Assembly (NCBI RefSeq): GCF_030816015.1
Contig: NZ_JAUSXN010000001.1
Coordinates: 558,001 to 622,000 of the forward strand
Reading direction: 5' to 3'
Source: Pedobacter sp. W3I1
Lineage (GTDB): Bacteria; Bacteroidota; Bacteroidia; Sphingobacteriales; Sphingobacteriaceae
DNA: 64,000 nt
Positions 27,110 to 36,707 of the stretch are shown in pieces. Each line of letters starts with the position of its first letter. Position 1 is the stretch's first letter. The notes beneath the pieces were generated by a model, which saw nothing but the letters and a program-made list of their open reading frames with translations, searched no databases and had not been told where the DNA came from. Made by a program: the position numbers and the translations under genes.

Positions 27110-27423
27110 GCCACGGAAACCCGGAGGCACGGGAAAAAGCCTAAATGGTTCGTGGGGACACAAACCATGGCGCATGGTAAAAAATAGAAGTTAACCACAG
27201 ATGAAAAGGATGAACACAGATAATTAATATTGGCCACCAAACGCAGAGACACAAAAAATAGCTAATGGTCTGTGGGGACACAGACCATGGATTACAGATA
27301 GATTAAACATTAGCCACGGAAACCCGGAGGCACGGAAAAAAGCCTAAATGGTTTGTGGGGGCACGAACCATGGCGCATGGACAAGGAAATGAAAAATTAA
27401 TGGTCTGTGTGGACACAGATCAT
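27110..27423. repeat. Cluster of four related hairpins and direct repeats in the pectin locus
   Basis: The 399-bp gap 27082-27480 has no gene. Four 10-bp stems with 4-nt loops lie at 27145-27168, 27265-27288, 27348-27371 and 27400-27423. Arms are ATGGT[C/T]NGTG and CACNNAYCAT; the second is perfect, and the others differ by wobble pairs or one mismatch. A CCACGGAAACCCGGAGGCAC block occurs directly before hairpins 1 and 3. Two more members lie at 31745-31816. Confidence 0.75.
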
Positions 27424-27480
27424 GGATAAGAAAAGTTTTCCGTGTAATCCGTGCTTCCGTGGCAAACAAAGAAAAACAAG

Positions 27481-28491
27481 ATGAAAATAAAAATATGGTT
27501 AACCCTGATCTGTACGAGCTTAATGCTATCCTGTTATGCGCAGCAGCCTGCCGATTCTACGGCAGATAAAATGCTCGTTTACCAATTGGGTAATGGCGGT
27601 TGGCCGAAGCAGTTGGAAGATAAAAGTGTGGTTAATTATGGTGCAACCCTAACGCCAGAGCTTTTAGCCAGGATAAAAGCCACCAAAGATCTGCATGCCA
27701 CATTTGATAACAAGGCCACCAGCAGAGAGGTGGTATACCTCGTTCAAGCGTATAAAAAAACACAGAATAAGGCTTATTTAACGGCAGCTGAAAAAGGATT
27801 AGATTATATTTTATCTGCTCAATATGCCAATGGTGGCTGGCCTCAATATTATCCTGATAAAACTTTGTACCGTTCGGAAATTACTTACAATGATGATGCA
27901 ATGATTAATGTGCTTAATATTTTACAGGATATTGTTACACAGAAAAATGATTTTGAGGTCGTGAATCCGGCCTACATCAAAAAAGCAGAGAAAGCCATTG
28001 CAAAAGGTATCGATTGCATTATCAAAACGCAGGTAAAACAGCATGGAACTTTAACCATCTGGGCTGCGCAATACGATAAAGACTCGCTGTTACCTGCAAA
28101 AGCAAGAGCATTTGAGCCCGCTTCGTTAAGCACAAGTGAATCGGCAGGTATTGTCCGTTTCCTGATGAGGCTTAAAAACCCATCACCAGAAGTAAAAAAT
28201 GCAATTGCAGCAGCAGTGAAATGGTTTGATACCTACAAAATTGCTGGCTACCGTTTCGATCGGAACAAAAATATTTCAGCTTTGGTTGCTGATAACACCA
28301 GTATGACCTGGGCCCGCTTTTACGATATGGATAAAAACACTCCGATTTTTGGAGATCGCGACAATACGATTAAAACAAAATTAGAAGAGTTAAGTCCCGA
28401 GCGACGAAATGGTTATGCCTGGTATGGTAACTGGGGGCAAAAATTAATTGAAAAAGAATACCCGAAGTGGTTAAGCACAAAGGGGAAATAA
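27481..28491 (+). CDS. Pectate lyase, polysaccharide lyase family 10
   Basis: 336 residues from the ATG at 27481; a TTG start at 27451 is not supported. A signal sequence ends near YAQQ; the Cys before it (LSCYAQ) gives a poor lipobox, so lipidation is uncertain. PL10 signatures are clear: LGNGGWPKQLED, TFDNKATSREVVYL, QYANGGWPQYYPD, and the C-terminal GNWGQKLIEKEYP. PL10 cuts polygalacturonate by beta-elimination with calcium, giving unsaturated products for the upstream GH105. It lies between the hairpin cluster and the uronate catabolic genes. Confidence 0.93.
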   Translation: MKIKIWLTLICTSLMLSCYAQQPADSTADKMLVYQLGNGGWPKQLEDKSVVNYGATLTPELLARIKATKDLHATFDNKATSREVVYLVQAYKKTQNKAYLTAAEKGLDYILSAQYANGGWPQYYPDKTLYRSEITYNDDAMINVLNILQDIVTQKNDFEVVNPAYIKKAEKAIAKGIDCIIKTQVKQHGTLTIWAAQYDKDSLLPAKARAFEPASLSTSESAGIVRFLMRLKNPSPEVKNAIAAAVKWFDTYKIAGYRFDRNKNISALVADNTSMTWARFYDMDKNTPIFGDRDNTIKTKLEELSPERRNGYAWYGNWGQKLIEKEYPKWLSTKGK

Positions 28492-28515
28492 CTAAAAAAT
28501 AAAAATCGTAAGATT

Positions 28516-30027
28516 ATGATTTTAAACAAAGAAAATTTAAAAAACATTAACGGCGACAAGGTTACTAAACCAAGCGCAGAAATTTTAGCATTACCAGAAA
28601 AAGTAATCCAGTTTGGGACAGGGGTTTTACTACGTGGTTTACCTGATTATTTTATTGGTAAAGCCAACCAGAAAGGAATTTTTAATGGTCGTGTTTTAGT
28701 GGTTAAATCTACTTCAAAAGGTGGTGCTGATGCATTTTCGAAACAGGATAATTTATACACGCTTTGTGTAAAAGGTATCGAAGATGGTGTTCAGGTTGAG
28801 GAAAATTCAATTAACGCTTCAATCAGCCGTGTATTATCAGCGTCGCAAGATTGGGCAGAAATTTTAAAAGCTGCCCACCAGTCAGAAATGCAGGTTGTAA
28901 TTTCAAATACCACCGAAGTTGGGATTGTTAACAGTGAAGATAAAATAACCGATAATCCACCACAATCTTACCCGGGAAAATTACTGGCATTCTTGCACGA
29001 AAGATATAAAGCCTTTAATGGTTCGGCCGAAAGCGGAATGGTGATTGTACCAACAGAGTTAATTAGCGACAATGCTGATAAACTGAAAGAAATATTATTG
29101 GATCTTGCTATCCAGAATAAGCTGGGCTGGGATTTCGAAAACTGGTTAAAAACAGCCAACCATTTTTGTAAAACTTTGGTAGATCGGATTGTGCCGGGAA
29201 AACTTCCGGAAACAGAGCAAAAAGCTATTGAAAGCGCACTGGGTTATGAAGATGAATTGATGATCATGGCCGAGCCTTTCAGGCTTTGGGCGATTGAATC
29301 AGCGAGTGAAAAGGTTAAAGAAATTTTATCATTTGCAAAGGCTGATAAAGGTGTTGTTATTGTCCCATCTATCGATAAATTTAAAGAGTTAAAACTTCGT
29401 TTGCTTAACGGTACCCATACCATCAGTTGTGGATTAGCAATCTTAGCAGGTTTTAATACGGTAAAAGAAGCGATGGCGAATCAAGATTTCTCAGCCAATG
29501 TATTAAAACTGATGAAAGATGAAATTGCACCTGTTGTAGTTAATGAAGATATTACCTATGATGAAGCGATTGCCTTTGCTGAAAGCGTAATCGACCGTTT
29601 TAGCAATCCATCATTAGAACACCAGTGGCAGGCTATAACGCTAAACTTCACCTCAAAAATGCAACTGCGTAATATGCCGCTCATCAGAAGGTATTACGCT
29701 TTAAAAAATGAAGTTCCTCAACTTACCGCTTTAGGTGTAGCAGCTTATATTCTTTTCATGAATGTGAACAAAGATGGCGATACTTACACGGCCAGCGCGA
29801 ACGGAAAAACCTATCCGGTACAGGATGAATTTGCAGAAATTTTATACGAGTACTGGAAAAACCCTGAAACGGTAATCGATAATACCCTTGGCGACAGACG
29901 CCTTTGGGATAAAAACCTTAATAATTACCCGGGCTTTAACGCGGCCGTAAAATCTTACGTTGATTTATTACAAAATAAAGGTGCAAAAGAAACTTTAAGT
30001 AACTTGCATTCAGAAAGAACAATTTAA
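28516..30027 (+). CDS. uxaB: Tagaturonate reductase (altronate oxidoreductase)
   Basis: 503 residues of the mannitol/altronate dehydrogenase family. The N-terminal nucleotide-binding region (VIQFGTGVLLRGLPDYFIG) and the substrate-domain motif LKLRLLNGTHTISCGLAILA are typical of UxaB. It reduces D-tagaturonate to D-altronate with NADH in the cytoplasm, the second step of galacturonate breakdown. It begins 24 bp after the PL10 gene and ends 1 bp before uxaA, so it heads the uronate operon or continues the degradation operon. Confidence 0.95.
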   Translation: MILNKENLKNINGDKVTKPSAEILALPEKVIQFGTGVLLRGLPDYFIGKANQKGIFNGRVLVVKSTSKGGADAFSKQDNLYTLCVKGIEDGVQVEENSINASISRVLSASQDWAEILKAAHQSEMQVVISNTTEVGIVNSEDKITDNPPQSYPGKLLAFLHERYKAFNGSAESGMVIVPTELISDNADKLKEILLDLAIQNKLGWDFENWLKTANHFCKTLVDRIVPGKLPETEQKAIESALGYEDELMIMAEPFRLWAIESASEKVKEILSFAKADKGVVIVPSIDKFKELKLRLLNGTHTISCGLAILAGFNTVKEAMANQDFSANVLKLMKDEIAPVVVNEDITYDEAIAFAESVIDRFSNPSLEHQWQAITLNFTSKMQLRNMPLIRRYYALKNEVPQLTALGVAAYILFMNVNKDGDTYTASANGKTYPVQDEFAEILYEYWKNPETVIDNTLGDRRLWDKNLNNYPGFNAAVKSYVDLLQNKGAKETLSNLHSERTI

Positions 30028-30028
30028 A

Positions 30029-31675
30029 ATGGTTACTAGAATTTTAAAAATCCATCCTAACGATAACGTACTTGTTGCCCTGCAAAATCTGGCCAAAGGC
30101 GAAACCGTTATTTACGATGGGCACGAATATATTTTACAGGATGATATCCAGGCCAAGCATAAGTTTTTTATGCAGGATATGAATGCAGGCGATCACATTA
30201 TTATGTACGGTGTACTGGTGGGGAAAGCGCAGCATTTCATCCTAAAAGGTGGTTTAATGGATACTGAAAACACTAAACATGCTTCAGATCCATATGAGTT
30301 CCGCCCGTATCATTACGAATGGCATGCACCTGATGTTTCTAAATTTGAAGGCCGGACCTTTAACGGTTATATCCGTAGTGATGGCCGCGTGGGTACTGCA
30401 AATTATTGGTTATTTATTCCGACTGTTTTCTGCGAAAACCGCAATCTTGATGTCATCCGTGAGGCTTTACACAACGAACTGGGTTATGCGGTAACCGATA
30501 AATACAAATCTTACGCCCACCAATTGGTTGAGGCGTATAAAAACGGTGAAATTTTAGCTGAGGCTGATCCAGATTCTATCGGACAGGCGAATCCATCGGC
30601 CAACCGTGTTTTTAAAAATGTAGATGGCATTAAATTCTTAAATCACCAGGGTGGTTGCGGCGGTACCCGTCAGGATGCTGCTGTGTTAAGTAAATTATTA
30701 GCTGCGTATGCCGATCATCCTAATGTTGCCGGTGTTACGGTGTTGAGCTTAGGTTGTCAGAACCTACAAGTTAAAGATTTTATGGACGATTTAAAACACC
30801 GCAGTCCGAACTTTGATAAACCTTTGTTCATTTTTGAGCAGCAGCAATCGCAGAGCGAAGAACAATTGGTTAAAGAGGCCATCAGAAAAACCTTTATCGG
30901 TTTAACAGAAATTAATAAAATAGAACGTCAGCCTGCACCGTTAAGCAAACTGGTTTTAGGGGTGAAATGTGGTGGAAGCGATGGTTTTAGCGGAATCAGT
31001 GCAAATCCGGCAGTAGGTTATACTTCCGATTTATTGGTAGCTTTAGGGGGTACTGTGCTGCTTGCCGAATTCCCTGAACTTTGCGGCGCTGAACAACAGT
31101 TAATCGACCGTACAAAAGATGAAACTGCTGCCCGTAAATTCATCCAGTTGATGACTGCTTATAATCAAGCGGCAGAAAATGTAGGCTCTGGGTTTTTCAT
31201 GAATCCATCGCCGGGAAATATAAAAGATGGTTTGATTACCGATGCCATTAAGAGTACCGGAGCAGCCAAAAAAGGTGGAACATCGCCAGTAGAGGATGTT
31301 TTAGATTATACCGAGCCTGCTACAAAACCAGGATTAAACTTAGTTTGTACTCCCGGAAATGATGTTGAGGCCACTACAGGAAAAGCAGCCTCTGGAGCAA
31401 CCCTAATTTTGTTTACTACAGGTTTAGGTACGCCTACCGGAAATCCGGTTTGCCCAACCATTAAGGTTTCAACCAATAATGCATTAACCAAACGTATGGG
31501 CGATATTATCGATATCAACTGTGGGCCGGTAATCGAAGGCGAAAAAACCATTGAACAAATGGGAGAAGATATCCTGGAATATTGCATTAAAGCTGCCAGT
31601 GGCGAAGTAATTCCTAAAGCGGTATTGCTTAATCAGGATGATTTTATTCCATGGAAAAGGGGAGTTAGTCTTTAG
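30029..31675 (+). CDS. uxaA: Altronate dehydratase
   Basis: 548 residues. An N-terminal SAF domain (about 1-85, KIHPNDNVLVALQNLAKGE) joins the large dehydratase domain, with family-typical NHQGGCGGTRQDA, GVKCGGSDGFSGISANPA and PTGNPVCPTIKVSTN. It converts D-altronate to 2-keto-3-deoxygluconate (KDG) in an iron-dependent dehydration. The 1-bp gap from uxaB implies translational coupling. Two small hairpins of the 27.1-27.4 kb family lie between it and uxaC. Confidence 0.95.
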   Translation: MVTRILKIHPNDNVLVALQNLAKGETVIYDGHEYILQDDIQAKHKFFMQDMNAGDHIIMYGVLVGKAQHFILKGGLMDTENTKHASDPYEFRPYHYEWHAPDVSKFEGRTFNGYIRSDGRVGTANYWLFIPTVFCENRNLDVIREALHNELGYAVTDKYKSYAHQLVEAYKNGEILAEADPDSIGQANPSANRVFKNVDGIKFLNHQGGCGGTRQDAAVLSKLLAAYADHPNVAGVTVLSLGCQNLQVKDFMDDLKHRSPNFDKPLFIFEQQQSQSEEQLVKEAIRKTFIGLTEINKIERQPAPLSKLVLGVKCGGSDGFSGISANPAVGYTSDLLVALGGTVLLAEFPELCGAEQQLIDRTKDETAARKFIQLMTAYNQAAENVGSGFFMNPSPGNIKDGLITDAIKSTGAAKKGGTSPVEDVLDYTEPATKPGLNLVCTPGNDVEATTGKAASGATLILFTTGLGTPTGNPVCPTIKVSTNNALTKRMGDIIDINCGPVIEGEKTIEQMGEDILEYCIKAASGEVIPKAVLLNQDDFIPWKRGVSL

Positions 31676-31744
31676 TGAGTCTGGAGTCATAAGTCTGGAG
31701 TCGTGAGTCTTGGGTGCAAAGCCAGATTCCGTGGTCTAATCGCG

Positions 31745-31816
31745 GTGGTCTGTGTCTCCACAGACCACTAATAGAAACCCAATAAAAACTTAATTCCGGT
31801 CTGTGAGGGCACAGAC
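31745..31816. repeat. Two further hairpins of the pectin-locus family
   Basis: GTGGTCTGTG (31745-31754) pairs perfectly with CACAGACCAC (31759-31768) over a TCTC loop; relative to the 27.1-27.4 kb set, the outer A-T pair is swapped to G-C, a covarying change. GTCTGTG (31799-31805) pairs with CACAGAC (31810-31816). Both lie in the 230-bp gap between uxaA and uxaC. Confidence 0.65.
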
Positions 31817-31905
31817 AGGGGATATAGATTACATAAATAAAAAAATTAATAGATAAGCGGTTTGATCATCTCAAATCGATTATCTAATGTCTCAAATCAC
31901 ATAGA

Positions 31906-33306
31906 ATGAAACCTTTTTTAGACGAAAATTTTCTTTTGCAAAGTAAAACTGCTGAAAAGCTTTATCACAATTTTGCAAAATCATTGCCAATTATCGATTA
32001 CCATAATCACCTTATTCCAGAGCAGATTGCCAATAACACGCAGTTTGCCAATATCAGCCAGGTTTGGCTTGCCGGCGATCATTACAAATGGAGAGCCATG
32101 CGTGCCAATGGTGTTGATGAAAAATACATCACCGGTGTGGGATCTGATTATGAGAAATTTGAGAAATGGGCAGAAACCGTTCCTTATACCTTACGCAACC
32201 CGCTCTACCACTGGACACATTTGGAACTTCAGCGTTATTTCGGTATAAACGATCTGCTTTCGGGTAAAACGGCTCAGAAAATTTATGATGAATGCTCAGC
32301 AAAACTGCAAACGCCAGAATATTCTGTGCGTGGTTTGTTAGCTAAAATGAATGTTGAAGCCGTTTGTACTACCGATGATCCTTTGGATAGTTTAAACTTT
32401 CACCAGCAATTGGCAAGAGAAGGTGCTAACCTTAAAATGTTGCCGGCCTTTCGTCCGGATAAAGCGATGAATAGCGATGATATTGAAGGTTTAAACGAAT
32501 ATATCGACAAATTAGAAAGCGTTGTTGATAAAACCATTAGCAGCTTTCAGGATTACATCGATGCTTTAAAAAGTCGTCACGATTACTTTGCTGCAAATGG
32601 CTGTTCGGTTTCTGATCATGGCTTAGAGCAGATTTATGCTGAAGATTATACCGAAGCCGAAATTTCATCAATTTTTGATAAAATCCGCAGTAAACAAAAT
32701 ATTTCTTACGAGGAAAACCTGAAATTTAAATCGGCTATGCTGGTTTATTTCGCAGAATGGGACCATGAAAAAGGTTGGGTACAACAATATCATTTAGGTG
32801 CATTGCGTAATAACAATGCCCGGATGTTAAGACAGTTAGGCCCAGATACGGGTTGGGATTCGATCGGCGATTTTAGTCAGGCCAGAATGCTTTCTAAATT
32901 CTTAAACCGCTTAGATAATCAGGATAAACTGGCCAAGACCATTATCTATAACCTTAATCCTGCCGATAACGAATTAATTGCAACCATGATTGGAAACTTT
33001 AACGACGGTTCTGTCGCGGGTAAGGTGCAATTCGGTTCGGCCTGGTGGTTCTTAGATCAAAAAGATGGGATGATCAAACAATTAAATGCACTATCGAACA
33101 TGGGGCTTTTAAGCCGCCTGGTAGGTATGCTTACCGATTCACGCAGTTTTCTTTCTTTCCCTCGTCACGAATATTTCAGAAGAATTGTTTGTAACCTGTT
33201 TGGAGAAGACATTGAGAATGGCGAATTGCCGAACGACTTGGAGTGGGTTGGCAAAATTGTGCAGGATATTTCGTACTTTAACGCAAAAAATTACTTTAAA
33301 TTTTAA
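31906..33306 (+). CDS. uxaC: Glucuronate/galacturonate isomerase
   Basis: 466 residues, the usual size for uronate isomerase in the amidohydrolase superfamily. The metal-site motif is DYHNH at 31-35 (PIIDYHNHLIPEQIAN), with later conserved stretches AVCTTDDPLDSL and MLTDSRSFLSFPRHEYFRR. It turns D-galacturonate into D-tagaturonate, and D-glucuronate into D-fructuronate. It is the first cytoplasmic step, encoded after the second and third steps, with uxaB and uxaA just upstream. Confidence 0.96.
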   Translation: MKPFLDENFLLQSKTAEKLYHNFAKSLPIIDYHNHLIPEQIANNTQFANISQVWLAGDHYKWRAMRANGVDEKYITGVGSDYEKFEKWAETVPYTLRNPLYHWTHLELQRYFGINDLLSGKTAQKIYDECSAKLQTPEYSVRGLLAKMNVEAVCTTDDPLDSLNFHQQLAREGANLKMLPAFRPDKAMNSDDIEGLNEYIDKLESVVDKTISSFQDYIDALKSRHDYFAANGCSVSDHGLEQIYAEDYTEAEISSIFDKIRSKQNISYEENLKFKSAMLVYFAEWDHEKGWVQQYHLGALRNNNARMLRQLGPDTGWDSIGDFSQARMLSKFLNRLDNQDKLAKTIIYNLNPADNELIATMIGNFNDGSVAGKVQFGSAWWFLDQKDGMIKQLNALSNMGLLSRLVGMLTDSRSFLSFPRHEYFRRIVCNLFGEDIENGELPNDLEWVGKIVQDISYFNAKNYFKF

Positions 33307-33420
33307 CCAAAATCAGGCTTTAAGAAGGTATTTCGTTCGAATTAAATCATTTCAATCGTTTTCCTTCTATTTTCATCCCGCTGCAGAAAACAGCATGAAA
33401 TACGCCGATTAGATACAAAA

Positions 33421-34476
33421 ATGAGCACCGAAATATTCACTTCATCAAAAAAAGGAGAAAAAGTTTTAAGCTTTGGTGAAATACTTTTACGCATCTGTCC
33501 GGACATGGATGGCCAATGGCTAAAAGAAAACAAACTTCCATTTTATGTGGGCGGTGCGGAGCTGAATGTAGCTACTGCACTTGCACTTTGGAACGTACCC
33601 TCGGCCTATTTATCGGCAGTGCCAGATAATTCGGTAACCAGGGAGATTGTAGATTACCTTGATGCCCGAAATATCGATACTTCACCGATGGTTTACCATG
33701 GCGAACGTTTGGGTTTATATTATCTTCCAAAAGGGAAAGACCTTAAAAATGCAGGCGTAATTTACGATCGGGCAAATTCGGCCTATGCCGATTTAAAGGT
33801 TGGTCAGATTAACTGGGATGAGGTTTTTGAAGGTGTTAGCTGGTTTCATTTTAGCGCCATATGTCCGGCAATCAATCAATCTATTGCTGATGTTTGCCTG
33901 GAAGCTTTAAAAGTAGCGAGGGCAAAAAACATCACCATTTCACTTGATTTAAACTATCGTGCCAAACTGTGGAAATATGGTAAAGATCCGATTGATGTTT
34001 TACCTGAACTGGCTCAGTATTGCACGTTGATTATGGGCAATGTTTGGGCGGCCAATAAAATGTTGGGCACTGCACTTCACGAAGATTTAACGCCAACTGA
34101 AGGTTATGCAAAGGAAACGTTACTGCAACAGGCAACTGATACTTCTAAAGAAATATTAAGTTTGTTTCCGGCGTGTAAGGCGGTTGCCAATACATTCAGG
34201 TTTGATCATGGTAAAGGCATCAGATATTACACCGCTATTTACACCGCTGATGAACTAACCGTTTCTGAAGAATATGTTTCAGATGAAATTTTAGATAAAG
34301 TAGGCAGCGGCGATTGTTTTATGGCCGGCCTGATTTATGGTTTTTACAACCAATTATCGGCCAAAGAAACCTTAAACTTTGCCACTGCAGCAGCATATGA
34401 TAAATTATATATTCCAAGCGATGCTACAACCAGTACTGTAGCCGATATAGAAAAAAGAATAATACGCAATGATTAG
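33421..34476 (+). CDS. kdgK: 2-keto-3-deoxygluconate kinase (PfkB family)
   Basis: 351 residues of the ribokinase/PfkB fold. The N-terminal substrate region reads VGGAELNVATALALW (43-57). The C-terminal catalytic signature VGSGDCFMAGLIYG has its Asp near residue 298. It phosphorylates KDG to 2-keto-3-deoxy-6-phosphogluconate (KDPG) with ATP. The assignment to KDG rather than another sugar comes from position between uxaC and the KDPG aldolase gene, with which it overlaps by 8 bases. Confidence 0.93.
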   Translation: MSTEIFTSSKKGEKVLSFGEILLRICPDMDGQWLKENKLPFYVGGAELNVATALALWNVPSAYLSAVPDNSVTREIVDYLDARNIDTSPMVYHGERLGLYYLPKGKDLKNAGVIYDRANSAYADLKVGQINWDEVFEGVSWFHFSAICPAINQSIADVCLEALKVARAKNITISLDLNYRAKLWKYGKDPIDVLPELAQYCTLIMGNVWAANKMLGTALHEDLTPTEGYAKETLLQQATDTSKEILSLFPACKAVANTFRFDHGKGIRYYTAIYTADELTVSEEYVSDEILDKVGSGDCFMAGLIYGFYNQLSAKETLNFATAAAYDKLYIPSDATTSTVADIEKRIIRND

Positions 34477-35131
34477 CAACAAGCACAAAATTTTAGATGC
34501 CATTTTAGAGCAGGGCATGTTACCCCTTTTTTACCAGGACAGCGAATCGGGTAGCGTAGAAATATTACGCACCTTGTATAAAGCCGGTGTTCGTGTTTTC
34601 GAATATACTAACCGTGGTAAATCGGCCTTGCCAAACTTTAAAAAGTTAAAAGAAATCCGCGATGCCGAAATGCCAGATCTTTATCTGGGTATCGGAACCA
34701 TCAAAACCCCGGCAGATGCACACGCTTTTATCGAAGCAGGAACAGATTTTATTGTAGCACCAATCATAAATCCGGCAGTTGCCGAAATTGCCAACAAAAT
34801 CGGTATGCTCTGGATCCCTGGTTGTATGACGCCGACCGAAATCAGTGTTGCTCAAGAGCACAAAGCCATGTTGATTAAAATTTTCCCTGCCAATATTTTA
34901 GGCCCTGAATTTATTTCATCAATTAAAGATCTTTTCGCAGGACAGCTATTTATGCCAACTGGTGGTGTAGAGATCAATGCCGACAATTTAAAAACCTGGT
35001 TTAAATCAGGCGTTTGTGCCGTGGGTATGGGCAGCAAATTAATCAGTAAAGACGTGATGAGTAAAGGTCTTTATGAAGAGTTATTCGACAATACAAAATT
35101 AGCGCTTGACCTCATTCAGCAAAGCAAATAA
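34469..35131 (+). CDS. eda: KDPG/KHG aldolase
   Basis: 220 residues of the class I KDPG/KHG aldolase family. The Schiff-base lysine is K137 (IKIFPANILGPEF), the proton-shuttling Glu is E45 (VFEYTNRG), and the phosphate-binding region reads FMPTGGV. It splits KDPG into pyruvate and glyceraldehyde 3-phosphate. The start overlaps the end of kdgK by 8 bases, so expression is coupled. The transporter gene follows after 21 bp. Confidence 0.95.
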   Translation: MISNKHKILDAILEQGMLPLFYQDSESGSVEILRTLYKAGVRVFEYTNRGKSALPNFKKLKEIRDAEMPDLYLGIGTIKTPADAHAFIEAGTDFIVAPIINPAVAEIANKIGMLWIPGCMTPTEISVAQEHKAMLIKIFPANILGPEFISSIKDLFAGQLFMPTGGVEINADNLKTWFKSGVCAVGMGSKLISKDVMSKGLYEELFDNTKLALDLIQQSK

Positions 35132-35152
35132 AAATTTAACACACCTAACCAA

Positions 35153-36592
35153 ATGAACCAACCCAAAACAAGCAAATACAGATGGACCATATGTTTGCTG
35201 TTATTTCTAGCTACGACCATAAATTATTTAGATAGACAGGTACTTTCTTTAACCTGGACAGATTTTATTAAACCTGAATTCCACTGGGATAATAATGATT
35301 ATGGAAATATTACAGCCCTGTTCTCTATTTTCTATGCCATCTCGATGCTTTTTGCAGGTCGTTTGGTTGATAAACTAGATACCAAAAAAGGCTTTTTATG
35401 GGCAATAGGCGTTTGGTCTATTGGGGCCTGTTTACATGCTTTTTGTGGTATTGCAACTGCCGGGATCATCAATGGAAACTGGTTTGTAGGATTTGAGGGT
35501 GCTAAAGAAATAATTGCCCGCGTTAACGACACCGGACTTGTGGTTTCGGTAAGTGTTACCTTGTTTATTTTTGCGCGTTTTGTATTGGCTGTTGGAGAGG
35601 CAGGAAATTTTCCGGCTGCGATTAAAGCTACCGCCGAATATTTCCCTAAAAAAGACAGGGCATTTGCAACCAGTATTTTCAATGCAGGCGCTACTGTAGG
35701 TGCATTAGCGGCACCGATTACCATCCCTTTTATTGCAAAAGCTTATGGATGGGAAATGTCGTTCATCATTATCGGTGCACTGGGTTTTGTATGGATGGGA
35801 TTATGGGTATTTGTGTATAACAAACCCGAGTTGCATAAAAGAGTTAGTCCTGAAGAATTGGCTTATATTCAGCAGGATGTGATTAATGATCGTAAATTAG
35901 CTGATTATGTAGAAGAGACCAAAGAAAAGGTTTCGTTTATCGACTGTTTTAAATATAAACAAACCTGGGCTTTTGCTTTCGGTAAATTTATGACAGATGG
36001 GGTGTGGTGGTTCTTTTTATTCTGGACACCTGCCTATTTAAAATCGGTTTATGGAATGGATTCTACTCAAAGTGCCCTTCCGTTATTTGTACTCTACATG
36101 ATTACCTTACTGTCTATAATTGGTGGATGGTTACCAACCTATTTCGTTGAAAAAAAGGGCATGAATCCGTATGAAGGTAGAATGAGGGCGATGTTGATCT
36201 TTGCATTTTTTCCACTTTTAGCGTTAGCCGCACAACCTCTTGGGCACATTACCTATTGGATTCCTGTAATCATTATCGGTATTGCAGGTGCGGCGCACCA
36301 GGCATGGTCAGCAAATATATTTTCAACCGTTGGCGATATGTTCCCTAAAAAGGCTATTGCTACCATTACGGGTATTGGTGGTATGGCAGGCGGATTAGGC
36401 TCTTTCATTATCAATAAAGGCTCTGGTTTATTGTTTGATTATACAGGCAAAAACGAGATCGTTTTTATGGGCTTTAAAGGTGAGGAAGCAGGTTATTTTA
36501 TTATCTTCTCTATCTGCGCGGTATGTTACCTCATCGGCTGGACGGTAATGAAAACCTTAGTGCCAAAATATAAAGTTATCGAACTAAAATAA
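35153..36592 (+). CDS. exuT: MFS hexuronate transporter (ACS family, ExuT-like)
   Basis: 479 residues with about twelve membrane helices. The helix-1 motif TINYLDRQVLSLTWTDFI is typical of anion:cation symporters of the ExuT/GudP group, and ARFVLAVGEAGNFPAAIKA is the conserved helix-4/5 region. It should import galacturonate or glucuronate with protons across the inner membrane. It has a hydrophilic insert near residues 105-135 (GIINGNWFVGFEGAKEI). It is the last gene of the uronate operon, followed by a terminator. Confidence 0.9.
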   Translation: MNQPKTSKYRWTICLLLFLATTINYLDRQVLSLTWTDFIKPEFHWDNNDYGNITALFSIFYAISMLFAGRLVDKLDTKKGFLWAIGVWSIGACLHAFCGIATAGIINGNWFVGFEGAKEIIARVNDTGLVVSVSVTLFIFARFVLAVGEAGNFPAAIKATAEYFPKKDRAFATSIFNAGATVGALAAPITIPFIAKAYGWEMSFIIIGALGFVWMGLWVFVYNKPELHKRVSPEELAYIQQDVINDRKLADYVEETKEKVSFIDCFKYKQTWAFAFGKFMTDGVWWFFLFWTPAYLKSVYGMDSTQSALPLFVLYMITLLSIIGGWLPTYFVEKKGMNPYEGRMRAMLIFAFFPLLALAAQPLGHITYWIPVIIIGIAGAAHQAWSANIFSTVGDMFPKKAIATITGIGGMAGGLGSFIINKGSGLLFDYTGKNEIVFMGFKGEEAGYFIIFSICAVCYLIGWTVMKTLVPKYKVIELK

Positions 36593-36597
36593 TTTAT

Positions 36598-36642
36598 AAG
36601 CTGAGGCTTAGGGGTAAACTAATCCTGATCTTCAGCTTTTTT
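36598..36642 (+). terminator. Terminator of the uronate catabolic operon
   Basis: AAGCTGA (36598-36604) pairs with TCAGCTT (36632-36638), followed by a T-run. The loop is long (27 nt) and may fold further. Confidence 0.55.
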
Positions 36643-36707
36643 ACAACAATAAATCTATACTTAAACTATAGACTTAACATTAATTTAACCCTAACAAACA
36701 ACCCAAA

